A DNA stretch of 64,000 nucleotides from assembly GCF_016652235.1 (NCBI RefSeq), contig NZ_JAEPKU010000007.1, forward strand, positions 1-64,000. The letters are read 5' to 3'. A model generated the notes under the pieces. That model was not told the origin of the DNA, did no database searches, and saw only the letters and a program-made list of their open reading frames with translations. Positions 56,199-64,000 of the stretch are shown here, piece after piece. Positions within the stretch are counted from its first letter, which is position 1. Every line of letters starts with the position of its first letter. This DNA is from Dysgonomonas sp. Marseille-P4677. Its GTDB lineage: Bacteria > Bacteroidota > Bacteroidia > Bacteroidales > Dysgonomonadaceae. Both the position numbers and the translations under genes were made by a program.

Positions 56199-56555
56199 TT
56201 ATTTTTTCTTTTTCTTAGCTTTCAGAGCTTCCTGAATTCTCATAAACTTATCATGTTGCTCCTCTGTGAAAATTTCCTTGACTTTTGCTTTCCATACACT
56301 ATCTGCTTCTAGCATTAATTTTCTCCTTTCTGGGATTGGTGTTTTTTTTGCCTCTAATTCTTCCTGAGTTTTCCAAAACTCTAAGGCTGCATCATAGATT
56401 TGCTTTCCTTGCTCCTCTGATAACTTATATGTTTTTATCATTGAGGTTTTACGTTCATGAGCTTTATCTTCGGATCTTTTTTGCTGTGCATAACCCAAGT
56501 GAATAGTAAAGACAGCCATTGATATTATCAATAAAATAATTTTAATCTTTTTCAT
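56199..56555 (-). CDS. Small secreted charged protein (Spy/CpxP-like)
   Basis: A 118-residue protein from ATG 56555; the 17 residues upstream in the longer frame are unlikely. The signal peptide MKKIKIILLIISMAVFTIHL ends near AQQ. A Lys/Glu-rich helical part follows, with SEEQGKQIYDAALEFWKTQE and FTEEQHDKFMRIQEAL, ending in poly-Lys. LTxEQ-like patterns resemble Spy/CpxP periplasmic chaperones, though this is weak. Its gene lies between a sulfatase and a collagen-like lipoprotein. No function is shown. Confidence 0.5.
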   Translation of the reverse strand: MKKIKIILLIISMAVFTIHLGYAQQKRSEDKAHERKTSMIKTYKLSEEQGKQIYDAALEFWKTQEELEAKKTPIPERRKLMLEADSVWKAKVKEIFTEEQHDKFMRIQEALKAKKKKK

Positions 56556-56619
56556 CGTATTATTTTTTATAAGTGTAGAAAATTTAGACTTCTTTATTTT
56601 TGACAAAGAGCCTTTATTT

Positions 56620-57225
56620 TTAGTTAGAACGAAGACTATTTAATACTTCGTAGTCGTAGCTCGCAGAAGCTTGAGAATCATCCAAATCTGTCATTTTGAT
56701 TAGGAAGATATCAATTGCCACGCTTGGCGGCATTTCATCTTCAGTTAAAGCTCCATTACCAAAGCCGTTTATAGCTTTAGACATTGCAATCATTGCGTTA
56801 GATCCATCTGTATTGTCCCCTAATAATAATTCTATGCGAATTCCATAGTTATTATTGACCCCATATACATAAGGAAGAATCTTTCTTTGTGGATAGCTGC
56901 TATAACCCGGTTGCGCATACGCATAGACAAGGTAGTTCTCATCTTTTAATGAAATATTACCTGTACTTGTCTCCGGAATTATATAAGACATAACAATATT
57001 ACCGTCACCTAAGTCAGTTTCTACCCAATCGGCTATTTCTATATTGAAAGTGTATTTCAATACATTTACATTGCCCCTACCATCGTCCCCTTTATCTCCT
57101 ACCGGACCCTTTTCTCCTGGATCACCTATGATTCCGGCTGGTCCGCGTAATCCTTCCTCCATGCATGATGAGAAAAAGAAGGACATAAATAGAGAATAGA
57201 ACAAAATTTTTATTACTTTTTTCAT
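56620..57225 (-). CDS. Collagen-like lipoprotein A
   Basis: A 201-residue lipoprotein (FFFSSCMEEG, Cys21). Right after the lipid anchor come nine Gly-X-Y triplets in GLRGPAGIIGDPGEKG and VGDKGDDGRG, the collagen triple-helix pattern. The C-terminal domain (about 55-201) is beta-rich with ILPYVYGVNNNYGIRIELLL. It is a close paralogue of the lipoprotein encoded at 58004-58639. A trimeric stalk that holds a C-terminal binding domain off the membrane is one model. I know of no assigned function for this C-terminal domain. Confidence 0.7.
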   Translation of the reverse strand: MKKVIKILFYSLFMSFFFSSCMEEGLRGPAGIIGDPGEKGPVGDKGDDGRGNVNVLKYTFNIEIADWVETDLGDGNIVMSYIIPETSTGNISLKDENYLVYAYAQPGYSSYPQRKILPYVYGVNNNYGIRIELLLGDNTDGSNAMIAMSKAINGFGNGALTEDEMPPSVAIDIFLIKMTDLDDSQASASYDYEVLNSLRSN

Positions 57226-57276
57226 TTTGATAATCTATTTAAGTTAGACTTTTTAATTGCTTATAAAATATTATAT

Positions 57277-57972
57277 TTACTGTTTTTCCAAATCTTTCAC
57301 TCTTATATTCCGAAACATAACCTCGGAATCATGTCCTAAGAAAGCTATGTGTCCCTTTTCGTATAAGAGTCTAGGGTTTCTTTTGAGACGTTGGCTAGGT
57401 AAATCTCCGATGTTACCATCTAAAATCAAAACACCATTCAGTATAATTTTGATTTTCAACCCTTCTACTCTCACTTCTTGCTCATTCCATTCTCCAATCG
57501 GCTTCATCCCTTCTCTTTTGGCGGGAATATCCATATACAGAGATCCGTGATACTGAGCCGGTTTTAGGTGCGTATATATGGGGGCATCGTTATCTATAAT
57601 CTGTAACTCCATTCCATCGTATCCTCTATTTGTATTCATCAATTTATGTCTGATCCCTATCCCATTGTTAGCACCAGGTGTCAGTTGAAATTCAAATCGG
57701 AGTATAAAATCTTTATATTCTTCTTTGGAGTATAAATTGCCATTTCCTCCCGGTTTTTTTACAATTGATTTTTCTCGTATATAATATTGGTCGTTATAGT
57801 CAATCCATTGATCCAAGGAACTTCCATCGAACAGAATCTTAAATCCACTCTTTTTCTCTTCCGAGGTCAATTGATAGATTTTTTGAGGAGCATTAGTCTG
57901 ACCTTCCATACCGATACTTCCTATATAGATTGATAAGAAAAAGCAGATAAATGTTTTAGTTGAACTTCTCAT
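57277..57972 (-). CDS. DUF1080 (3-keto-disaccharide hydrolase family) protein
   Basis: A 231-residue secreted protein (signal peptide to about residue 24). The PF06439 jelly-roll domain has GFKILFDGSSLDQWIDY, YKDFILRFEFQLTPGANNGI, GYDGMELQIIDNDAP and YEKGHIAFLGHDSEVMFRNI. Some members cleave 3-keto glycosides after an exported Gfo/Idh/MocA oxidoreductase has oxidised the sugar at C3. Such an oxidoreductase is encoded close by (58666-59979), which supports that role. Its genes lie between two collagen-like lipoproteins. The substrate is not known. Confidence 0.85.
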   Translation of the reverse strand: MRSSTKTFICFFLSIYIGSIGMEGQTNAPQKIYQLTSEEKKSGFKILFDGSSLDQWIDYNDQYYIREKSIVKKPGGNGNLYSKEEYKDFILRFEFQLTPGANNGIGIRHKLMNTNRGYDGMELQIIDNDAPIYTHLKPAQYHGSLYMDIPAKREGMKPIGEWNEQEVRVEGLKIKIILNGVLILDGNIGDLPSQRLKRNPRLLYEKGHIAFLGHDSEVMFRNIRVKDLEKQ

Positions 57973-58003
57973 AAAGCGAAGAGTTATTTGTATTCTTTTG
58001 ATA

Positions 58004-58639
58004 TTAATTCATTTGATTGATGTAGAAGTTATTCAGCTCTTCATAGTTTCTGAAAGAAGTAGCCTCCACCCCTTCAGGATTTCTTGTCTCGATAAAGAAT
58101 ATATCTATATAAACTTTCTGAGGAGCGATTCCCCAGTTCAAGTTTACGTTATCCCAACCATTGGCATTTGATCTCGACATAAATATATTTCCATAATTCC
58201 CTCTATTAGCCAGCAATTCTATTTTTATGCCATAAGTATTATTTACACCAAAAATGTAAGGTAGCATTTTCTTCTGCGAATAATTTACAACTCCTTCTGG
58301 ACGCGCATATGCAACTACTAAATGATTTGTAGAGTTAAGGGACAATCCACCGAAATCGCTATCTTTGATTACATAGCTAACCCCTCCATTACCTATCCCT
58401 GTTAGGACACCGCTCCAATCCCCATCAGCCCATTTTGTTGCACCTTTATCGAGGGAAAGACTGTATTTTAGTACAAGTGCCGTACCTTCCCCAGTTTGAC
58501 CTTTATCTCCTTTTTCTCCAACATCTCCGCGTGGGCCTTTAACTCCTACAGGTCCCTGCATCGATTCTTCAGAACAGGATAGTATAACCCCTGAGAGAAT
58601 AAGAAGAATAATAACCATTAAAATATTCTGTTTTTTCAT
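58004..58639 (-). CDS. Collagen-like lipoprotein B
   Basis: A 211-residue lipoprotein from ATG 58639, the start of the signal peptide MKKQNILMVIILLILSGVIL (lipobox Cys at SCSEES). Eight Gly-X-Y triplets follow (MQGPVGVKGPRGDVGEKG, DKGQTGEG), then the same type of beta domain as lipoprotein A, with MLPYIFGVNNTYGIKIELL. The pair arose by duplication. It lies 31 bp upstream of the DUF1080 gene and 26 bp after the oxidoreductase, so it is in the same transcript. Possible role: surface or periplasmic ligand binding. Confidence 0.7.
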   Translation of the reverse strand: MKKQNILMVIILLILSGVILSCSEESMQGPVGVKGPRGDVGEKGDKGQTGEGTALVLKYSLSLDKGATKWADGDWSGVLTGIGNGGVSYVIKDSDFGGLSLNSTNHLVVAYARPEGVVNYSQKKMLPYIFGVNNTYGIKIELLANRGNYGNIFMSRSNANGWDNVNLNWGIAPQKVYIDIFFIETRNPEGVEATSFRNYEELNNFYINQMN

Positions 58640-58665
58640 ACTGTATTTTAATTTAACGTTAAAAT

Positions 58666-59979
58666 TTATATCTGTTTTGAATTCCACTTGATCGCACTTT
58701 TTTGCAGGTAACTTTCATTACAGAGCAACGCTGCTGTTGCAGATTTGATTCCGAAGTCTATATCTGCCCTAAGTTTTTCTCCGTTTTTTATTGCCTGAAG
58801 AAAATTTTTATGATGATTGACATGAGCGCTCCCAAGTCCTTTAACTTTACTGAACTCATATATATGTTGATTTTGCACAACCGTTTTTTTAGGTTCTCCT
58901 ACTCCCAAACTCATCAACCCTTTAAACAGTTCGTTAGGTATTCTAGTTCTGGTTTTAAGAGTTATAGTATTCCATTCTACTCGCATAGTTCCTTTGGTAC
59001 CTATCATAGTAAAGTCAGTGCTGCTCCACTTTTTAGATATTCCATCTACCAGATTAGCTCGCAATGCTAATGTAAAAGCTCCCTTGTTTCCCATGTTAGG
59101 ATAATCAAGATAGCTAAGCATTACTTCCGGTAGATCTCTTGTTCCATCTCGATAATAGTTTAGGCCTCCAGTCGAATAGACTCGTTCTGGACCTTGAGCT
59201 TGCATAATATAGTGTACACTGGCTATTACATGGACAAACAAGTCTCCTGCTAATCCGGAACTATAGTCTTGCCAGCCTCTCCACTGGAAAAAGCGTTGGG
59301 CATCAAAAGGTCTTTTCGGAGCATTTTCTAAAAACCTATCCCACGCAATTGTACTTTCGTTTGCATCTTTAGGAGTCACAAATGATTTCAAATCGTTAGG
59401 AGCAATTGTAAATTCGCCTTCAATTAAATTTACAGGACCTATTAATCCCGATTCCGTAATTAATCGGGCTAGTTCTGTACCCCATGCGGAAACACCTTGG
59501 CTACCAGTCTGAAAAATTACTTTATTCTCTTTTTGAGCTCGTATCAGCTCTTTACCTTCGGCTATCCGATAAATTATCGGTTTTTCACAATAAATGTGTT
59601 TGCCTGCTTTCATAGCTTCTAAAGCTATCTTTTGATGCAAATGATCGGGAGTTGCTATGATTACAGCATCCACTTTATCACTGTGTATGATATCGCGATA
59701 ATTTCGAGAAATTAAAATTTCCTTACCATATTCATCGATAGTTTCTTGAAGACGTTTCTCATAAACGTCACAAACAGCAGTCAGTTGCGACATTTTAGTT
59801 GTCAAAGAAGCCTTTAGGTTTGTTGTGCCCATTCTGCCCTTCCCTATTACAGCTAATCGGATTAATTCTTCATTTTGTTTCGCTTCCGAAAAATGCTTTG
59901 CAAAGGACATCTTGGGAAGTAAGCTGAATGCTGTAGCTCCCATTGCTAAGTTTTTAATGAATGATCTTCTGTTGTGCAT
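58666..59979 (-). CDS. Tat-exported Gfo/Idh/MocA oxidoreductase
   Basis: A 437-residue NAD(P)-binding oxidoreductase. MHNRRSFIKNLAMGATAFS is a twin-arginine signal. The Rossmann fold starts at IRLAVIGKGRMGTTNL, and the catalytic motif is HIYCEKPIIYRIAEGKEL. A second His-containing segment lies at DLFVHVIASVHYIMQ. Exported members of this family in Bacteroidetes oxidise sugars to 3-keto forms that DUF1080 proteins then cleave. One DUF1080 gene lies in this operon. The gene is 17 bp downstream of the sulfatase at 59997. Confidence 0.9.
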   Translation of the reverse strand: MHNRRSFIKNLAMGATAFSLLPKMSFAKHFSEAKQNEELIRLAVIGKGRMGTTNLKASLTTKMSQLTAVCDVYEKRLQETIDEYGKEILISRNYRDIIHSDKVDAVIIATPDHLHQKIALEAMKAGKHIYCEKPIIYRIAEGKELIRAQKENKVIFQTGSQGVSAWGTELARLITESGLIGPVNLIEGEFTIAPNDLKSFVTPKDANESTIAWDRFLENAPKRPFDAQRFFQWRGWQDYSSGLAGDLFVHVIASVHYIMQAQGPERVYSTGGLNYYRDGTRDLPEVMLSYLDYPNMGNKGAFTLALRANLVDGISKKWSSTDFTMIGTKGTMRVEWNTITLKTRTRIPNELFKGLMSLGVGEPKKTVVQNQHIYEFSKVKGLGSAHVNHHKNFLQAIKNGEKLRADIDFGIKSATAALLCNESYLQKSAIKWNSKQI

Positions 59980-59996
59980 AGTATATTTATAGTCTA

Positions 59997-61421
59997 TTAT
60001 TTAATATCTGCTAATTTTTTATTTCCGTATTGTGTCGCTTGTTCTTCACATTCTTTTCTTAACTGTAGCACAATTTCTCTATATGCTGATTCTAAAGCTA
60101 AATTATTTGTTTCTAACGGATCTAATTTTAGATCATACAGTTCTTCCGGTGCATCTATCGTTCGATATCGGAAATATTTCCAACGCGACGTTCGTATGCC
60201 TTCCGATGATGGGATCTCTTTTTTATCCCACAGATGCTCAAACAAAATGGACTCCCTTTTTGGTGCTGTTTTCCCATCTTGATAATAATTTAAAAGACTG
60301 GTTCCTTGATAGTAAACAGGCTGATCTATTAGAGCTAGATCTAGAATAGTACTTGGTATATCGATATTCAGCACCGGTTCATCTATTTTTTTTGATCCCT
60401 CTATTCTCGGGTCATATACAATCATAGGAATGCGTATGGATGTATCATGTAGCAACCATTTGTCTGCTAGCTGTCTGTCTCCTAAATAATATCCGTTATC
60501 GCCGGCAAATACAATAACTGTATTTTCTGATAGTCCTTTATCTTTTAGCAGCTTGCGTATTATTCCTATTTCGTGATCCACTTGTGTAATCATACGGTAA
60601 TAGGCTTTTACATACTGTTGATACTTCTCCTCTGTATCAAATCTCCAATGCCAACGAATACGATTGAATCCTTCTTGTACTTCTTTGGGTAATGCTTCAA
60701 AATACTTATCATCCTTTAACAATGGAGGAGGAATGGTAATGTGCTCATATATCGAAGCATATTCAGGATCAGAGAAGTATTGATCTTTGGCAGGATCGTG
60801 TGCATGAGGTGCACTAAAACTTATTGACAGGCAAAATGGTTTATCTGTGGGAGCATTTAAAATAAAGTCTCTGGCTTTGTAGCCTGCATAGGTAGTCAAA
60901 TGTACCGTATCCGATTCTATTGTTTTATAATAATATCCTCTGCGATCTTTCAAGTCGTCCCTACGATCGAAAAAATCGGATTGATCGAAAAGTTCATCGG
61001 CTTTTTGATAGACTATTCCCAATTTTCCAAAAAAGCCCGTATAATATCCATGTTCTTTAAGGTAGACAGGATAAGAAATACGTGCATACTGTTCTTTTAA
61101 CGCTCCTTGACCGAAAGTGTACCCATGTGTTCTTTCATACATTCCTGTTAATATAGAAGCTCGGCTGGCCGCGCTGATGGGTGTAGTGCTGAATGCATTT
61201 TGAAAATAGATACCTTCGTTAGCTAAAGCATCCATATTGGGCGTGCTAATAATATTATTACCTGCACATCCCATAGCATCCCAACGTTGATCGTCGGTCA
61301 AAATGAATATAATGTTAGGTCTTTTCCCTTTCAGATTGACTGATTTCATTTGTTGAACCGAAAGGGTGGATAGTGCTAACGCTGTTACACCTATACTATA
61401 TTTAGAAGTGTTTTTATTCAT
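59997..61421 (-). CDS. Serine-type sulfatase (S1 family), second copy
   Basis: A 474-residue sulfatase. Asp43 and Asp44 are in NIIFILTDDQRWDAMGC. The formylglycine site is Ser83 in TPISAASRASILTGMY. The segment that in most sulfatases reads GKWH reads GKLGIVYQ here, so the usual His in this place is missing. The second metal part is FAGDNGYYLGDRQLADKWLL, resembling iduronate- or glucosamine-type sulfatases. The signal peptide is short and unusual (MNKNTSKYSIGVTALALSTL). It is probably co-transcribed with the GH78 gene 6 bp upstream. It differs from the first sulfatase, so two different sulfate positions may be removed. Confidence 0.88.
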   Translation of the reverse strand: MNKNTSKYSIGVTALALSTLSVQQMKSVNLKGKRPNIIFILTDDQRWDAMGCAGNNIISTPNMDALANEGIYFQNAFSTTPISAASRASILTGMYERTHGYTFGQGALKEQYARISYPVYLKEHGYYTGFFGKLGIVYQKADELFDQSDFFDRRDDLKDRRGYYYKTIESDTVHLTTYAGYKARDFILNAPTDKPFCLSISFSAPHAHDPAKDQYFSDPEYASIYEHITIPPPLLKDDKYFEALPKEVQEGFNRIRWHWRFDTEEKYQQYVKAYYRMITQVDHEIGIIRKLLKDKGLSENTVIVFAGDNGYYLGDRQLADKWLLHDTSIRIPMIVYDPRIEGSKKIDEPVLNIDIPSTILDLALIDQPVYYQGTSLLNYYQDGKTAPKRESILFEHLWDKKEIPSSEGIRTSRWKYFRYRTIDAPEELYDLKLDPLETNNLALESAYREIVLQLRKECEEQATQYGNKKLADIK

Positions 61422-61427
61422 TACTAA

Positions 61428-63566
61428 TTATCTATTTATTTCATATACGGAGTTAGCTTGATTCAGTTTCAATTCGAATTCATTTTTATTCACCTGTGTT
61501 AATATTCCGTTAGACACCTTTGGTTTTTTAGATGAAGTGAAGCGAAGCACTCCACCATTTGAATCAGGAGTATGAACTATTATTTTTTTCGTTTCTACAG
61601 ATAGTTTTATATCTCCAATAGGAGTTGGAACAGTTCCTTCCATCCATTTCAAATTTGCCAAATTAGGTTCTATAATATATTCTCTATACCCTGGCTTTGT
61701 CGGTTTTATTCCTAAATAATACTTGCCAAACAAATAAACAGGATTGGCTCCCCAAGCATGACAAAGGCTCTTTCCGAATGGACGATCATACATAGCATAA
61801 TGCTCATTGTCGGGCAGAGACGGGTCATAGGCCTCCCAAAAGCTAGTTGCTCCGAGATCTATCATCCCTCCCCAATAATCTTTTACATAGTCTAATACAT
61901 ACTTATGTTCTCCTATTTCACATAGTGCCGCCAACTCATAAAATTTCATATAAGGCGTTGTTATAGCTAATATTGAGTCGTTGAGCAGAACATTGTGCTT
62001 AATTTTTTGCTTTCTCTCTTCGCTAACTATATCTAACAGAATAGCAAACATATTAGTGTATCTAGTTATTTCCTCAGATAGTTTCCCGTTGACTCTACGG
62101 TGTAAATACGCTCCTACGGCATCTTGCCAAAAAATATCGTTAAATTGGTTGATTTTGTCACTATACAATTTGGTCATTTTCTCCTGCATAGGTTTGTCTT
62201 CTACCAGCTCAGCAGATACTTTCATTGCTTCTAAGCTTTTTATAAACAAAAGCTGCTCGAAAGAGAGTTCTCCTGTTTTTTGTATGGGTGCCCAGTCGAC
62301 AAATACCCAGTCGGTACTTTGTCCTTCGGCAATTCCATTTTCATTGAGTCTGCTTAAACAAAAATCCATAGTACTTTTCATTCTAGGATATATTTGCCTG
62401 ATAAACTCAATATCTCCGGTGTATACGTAGTGATCGTAAATGCCAATCAACCAATAAAAAGTATAATCTAAAATGGAATTTAAGTGTCTGGTTTGAGGTT
62501 CATGACCTCTTAGCCCCCACATGGTACGTTTATTTACATCTTCATCGAAAAAGGTATAAAAATTCATAAGGTAGCTTTGATAAGCATCTCCACTCCAAGC
62601 CCAGCGATCTCTTTTTATTCCATCTATATGCACTTCTCTTGTCGAAAGATGCAGAGTGTAGTATGAAATATCGTAAATTTTATTCAACAACGGATCCGAA
62701 GATTTGAATGCACCTCTATAATCTAAAGGTAAATACTCGTAGTCTGCAGATAGATTAGTGTGTTTTACATCTCCTTCGGTCACGACTTGAACGTATCTAA
62801 AAGCTCTTGTAGGAATAGTATCAATATATGAAACATCGCTATCTACCTTCCTTATATCCCATGTTTCGGCCAGTTTTCCCGCCATAGCCTCTTCTATACT
62901 TTCACCATAATATAAGTACAACCTCCCTTTCCCCTCTACGTTATGAAGAATGGGGAAACCGAATGTTTCTTTTCCAAAATCGTATAGTATACTATTCTCC
63001 TCTTTCTTTAATACAATAGACTCGATAGGCTTCACAGCTAGTTTATAATCTGAAGGAAGCATAGTCGGATCTGTAAAAGATAATTGCTCAGCAGGAATAA
63101 GTTCTCCATTTAAGGCACTGACATGCCAAGAATCATCTGAAACATACGAGGGACTTTTAAAATGAATAGCCGGAAGTCCTTCAAAGTTTTCAACCAAAAT
63201 GATCATAGTGTAATCGCCCGCCGGCAGTTCAAAATCCGTTGGATCATAGTCATAATGAGTTCCTTTGCCCTGTATACCTCGTATATAGAATTTACCATCA
63301 ACATGCAAAGAGGCTTTCTCCGGTTTTTGAAGTGTAATTCTCTTATTGAACTGGATAATACCATAAGGTACATCAACCCTATATAGACCTGCGGGGATGT
63401 GCTGATTGCGTTCTGTTCGCCGTGTCATCAGGTTTTTATGAGTTAGAATACCAAATTCTCCAGGATAGGCAATCCAATATGCTACATCCTCTTTTGGCTC
63501 CGCAATTGCAGAATTGAAAGGGATCGATAGTAAAACTAATGCTAATATATAGGCTACAAACTTCAT
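61428..63566 (-). CDS. GH78-like alpha-L-rhamnosidase
   Basis: A 712-residue exported enzyme (signal peptide ends FNSAIAEP). N-terminal beta-sandwich domains precede the (alpha/alpha)6 catalytic barrel, which opens with STREVHIDGIKRDRWAWSGD. This D-G-x-K-R-D-R block is the GH78 acid site. ATSFWEAYDPSLPDNEHYAM holds the late catalytic Glu region. LCHAWGANPVYLFGKYYLGI and a final beta domain follow. The length is at the short end for the family. Removal of terminal rhamnose next to two sulfatases suggests a sulfated rhamnose-containing glycan. The gene order is GH78, sulfatase, oxidoreductase. Confidence 0.85.
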   Translation of the reverse strand: MKFVAYILALVLLSIPFNSAIAEPKEDVAYWIAYPGEFGILTHKNLMTRRTERNQHIPAGLYRVDVPYGIIQFNKRITLQKPEKASLHVDGKFYIRGIQGKGTHYDYDPTDFELPAGDYTMIILVENFEGLPAIHFKSPSYVSDDSWHVSALNGELIPAEQLSFTDPTMLPSDYKLAVKPIESIVLKKEENSILYDFGKETFGFPILHNVEGKGRLYLYYGESIEEAMAGKLAETWDIRKVDSDVSYIDTIPTRAFRYVQVVTEGDVKHTNLSADYEYLPLDYRGAFKSSDPLLNKIYDISYYTLHLSTREVHIDGIKRDRWAWSGDAYQSYLMNFYTFFDEDVNKRTMWGLRGHEPQTRHLNSILDYTFYWLIGIYDHYVYTGDIEFIRQIYPRMKSTMDFCLSRLNENGIAEGQSTDWVFVDWAPIQKTGELSFEQLLFIKSLEAMKVSAELVEDKPMQEKMTKLYSDKINQFNDIFWQDAVGAYLHRRVNGKLSEEITRYTNMFAILLDIVSEERKQKIKHNVLLNDSILAITTPYMKFYELAALCEIGEHKYVLDYVKDYWGGMIDLGATSFWEAYDPSLPDNEHYAMYDRPFGKSLCHAWGANPVYLFGKYYLGIKPTKPGYREYIIEPNLANLKWMEGTVPTPIGDIKLSVETKKIIVHTPDSNGGVLRFTSSKKPKVSNGILTQVNKNEFELKLNQANSVYEINR

Positions 63567-63611
63567 CTTTTTTATTGTTTTATTTCATAAGTGGGCTACA
63601 TAATTTTTTTT

Positions 63612-64000
63612 TCATTGAATATCAACAATCTTCAAGCCTCCAGCATTATCCACATATCGAGTCAGATTTACACCGGAACCGGTAAAATTCGGAGTACCTC
63701 CGAAAATATTATTTACAGCATAGCTGGTTTTTGTTGAACTATTTCTGATACCTATACCTTCACAGTTGAATATATTGTCATTTATAGAGATATTCGCCGA
63801 TCTTGAAGAGATATCTATAGCTGCACGTTTTAGAGTAGAGGGTTCCTGAAACTGATTGTTTGATATGATAAGATCCGTTGCGTAATGGCAATTTATATCA
63901 ACTGAATAATAGGCTTCCAGCGGGTCGTTATTGTTTAAGAATTTACTTCCTGCTTTATTCAGGCAATAAAAAAGGTTATTAGTTATAAATCCTTGTCTCA
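63612..64000 (-). CDS. Beta-helix (pectate-lyase-like) protein, 3' end
   Basis: The minus strand is open from the window edge to TGA at 63612-63614, giving about 129 C-terminal residues of a larger protein. They show repeating short strands of parallel beta-helix type (CHYATDLIISNNQFQE, ANISINDNIFNCEGIGIRN, TSYAVNNIFGG). Such folds are common in polysaccharide lyases and GH28-type enzymes. The catalytic part is outside the window, so the enzyme class cannot be given. It lies 45 bp upstream of the GH78 gene and probably begins the transcript. Confidence 0.7.
   Translation of the reverse strand, partial: RQGFITNNLFYCLNKAGSKFLNNNDPLEAYYSVDINCHYATDLIISNNQFQEPSTLKRAAIDISSRSANISINDNIFNCEGIGIRNSSTKTSYAVNNIFGGTPNFTGSGVNLTRYVDNAGGLKIVDIQ

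Noticed and set aside
1-64000. CRISPR array, rRNA or tRNA genes
   Set aside because: No regularly spaced direct repeats and no rRNA or tRNA signature sequences were noticed on reading; a tRNAscan run would be needed to exclude a tRNA fully.

Overview
The window comes from a Bacteroidota genome, most likely order Bacteroidales. The signs are SusC/SusD pairs with dedicated glycoside hydrolases, CTnDOT-type tyrosine recombinases with a substituted first arginine, a Bacteroides-type mobilization pair, FISUMP-type lipoproteins, serine-type sulfatases, and a promoter with a TAnnTTTG -7 box. I did not see rRNA, tRNA or CRISPR. The genus cannot be fixed from the sequence.

Region A (1-2953, + strand) alternates LanC-like alpha-toroid proteins with small DXD glycosyltransferases. 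It looks like the 3' part of a peptide-modification (RiPP) or glycosylation cluster whose left side lies outside the window. Region B (3208-9490) is an integrative mobilizable element: relaxase and MobC (minus strand), a GC-rich oriT-like tract, a hypothetical gene, two accessory genes each broken by one in-frame TGA, an intact helix-turn-helix gene and a CTnDOT-type integrase. Two GTAnnTTTGC core-like sites lie just beyond the integrase. Region C (9623-19300) is a graveyard. It holds three broken tyrosine recombinases, a NUDIX pseudogene and a 5' fragment of a regulator paralogous to the one in region D, around FISUMP surface genes and a Crp/Fnr regulator.

Region D (19337-34231, minus strand) is a complete polysaccharide utilization locus. 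It runs, in transcription order: one-component beta-propeller/Y_Y_Y/LuxR regulator, SusC, SusD, GH144-like protein, GH3, second GH144-like protein, and a DUF4886 SGNH-type lipoprotein. The combination predicts breakdown of beta-1,2-glucan to sophoro-oligosaccharides and glucose. An IS5-type element (34272-35926) sits 40 bp upstream of the regulator start, and its transposase has lost a catalytic Asp. Region E (36098-40301) is decayed: a GH20 gene with two stops and a frameshift, a deleted GH88/105-like gene, a recombinase tail and a pdxH tail.

Region F (41626-48751, + strand) is an intact operon next to a divergent AraC gene. It encodes a Tat-exported Gfo/Idh/MocA oxidoreductase, two PmoA-like (DUF6807) proteins, an SDR, mannonate dehydratase UxuA and a lipoprotein oxidoreductase. 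It is followed by a fused MFS-transporter/SusD remnant, a six-hairpin glycosidase-like lipoprotein (50021-52159), an AraC regulator and a dead IS256-family copy. Region G (54651-64000, minus strand) holds two serine-type sulfatases, a GH78 rhamnosidase-like enzyme, a Gfo/Idh/MocA oxidoreductase, a DUF1080 protein, two paralogous collagen-like lipoproteins and the end of a beta-helix protein. Regions E to G together suggest use of a sulfated glycan containing rhamnose and uronic acid, partly through oxidised (keto) sugar intermediates. That substrate is an inference.
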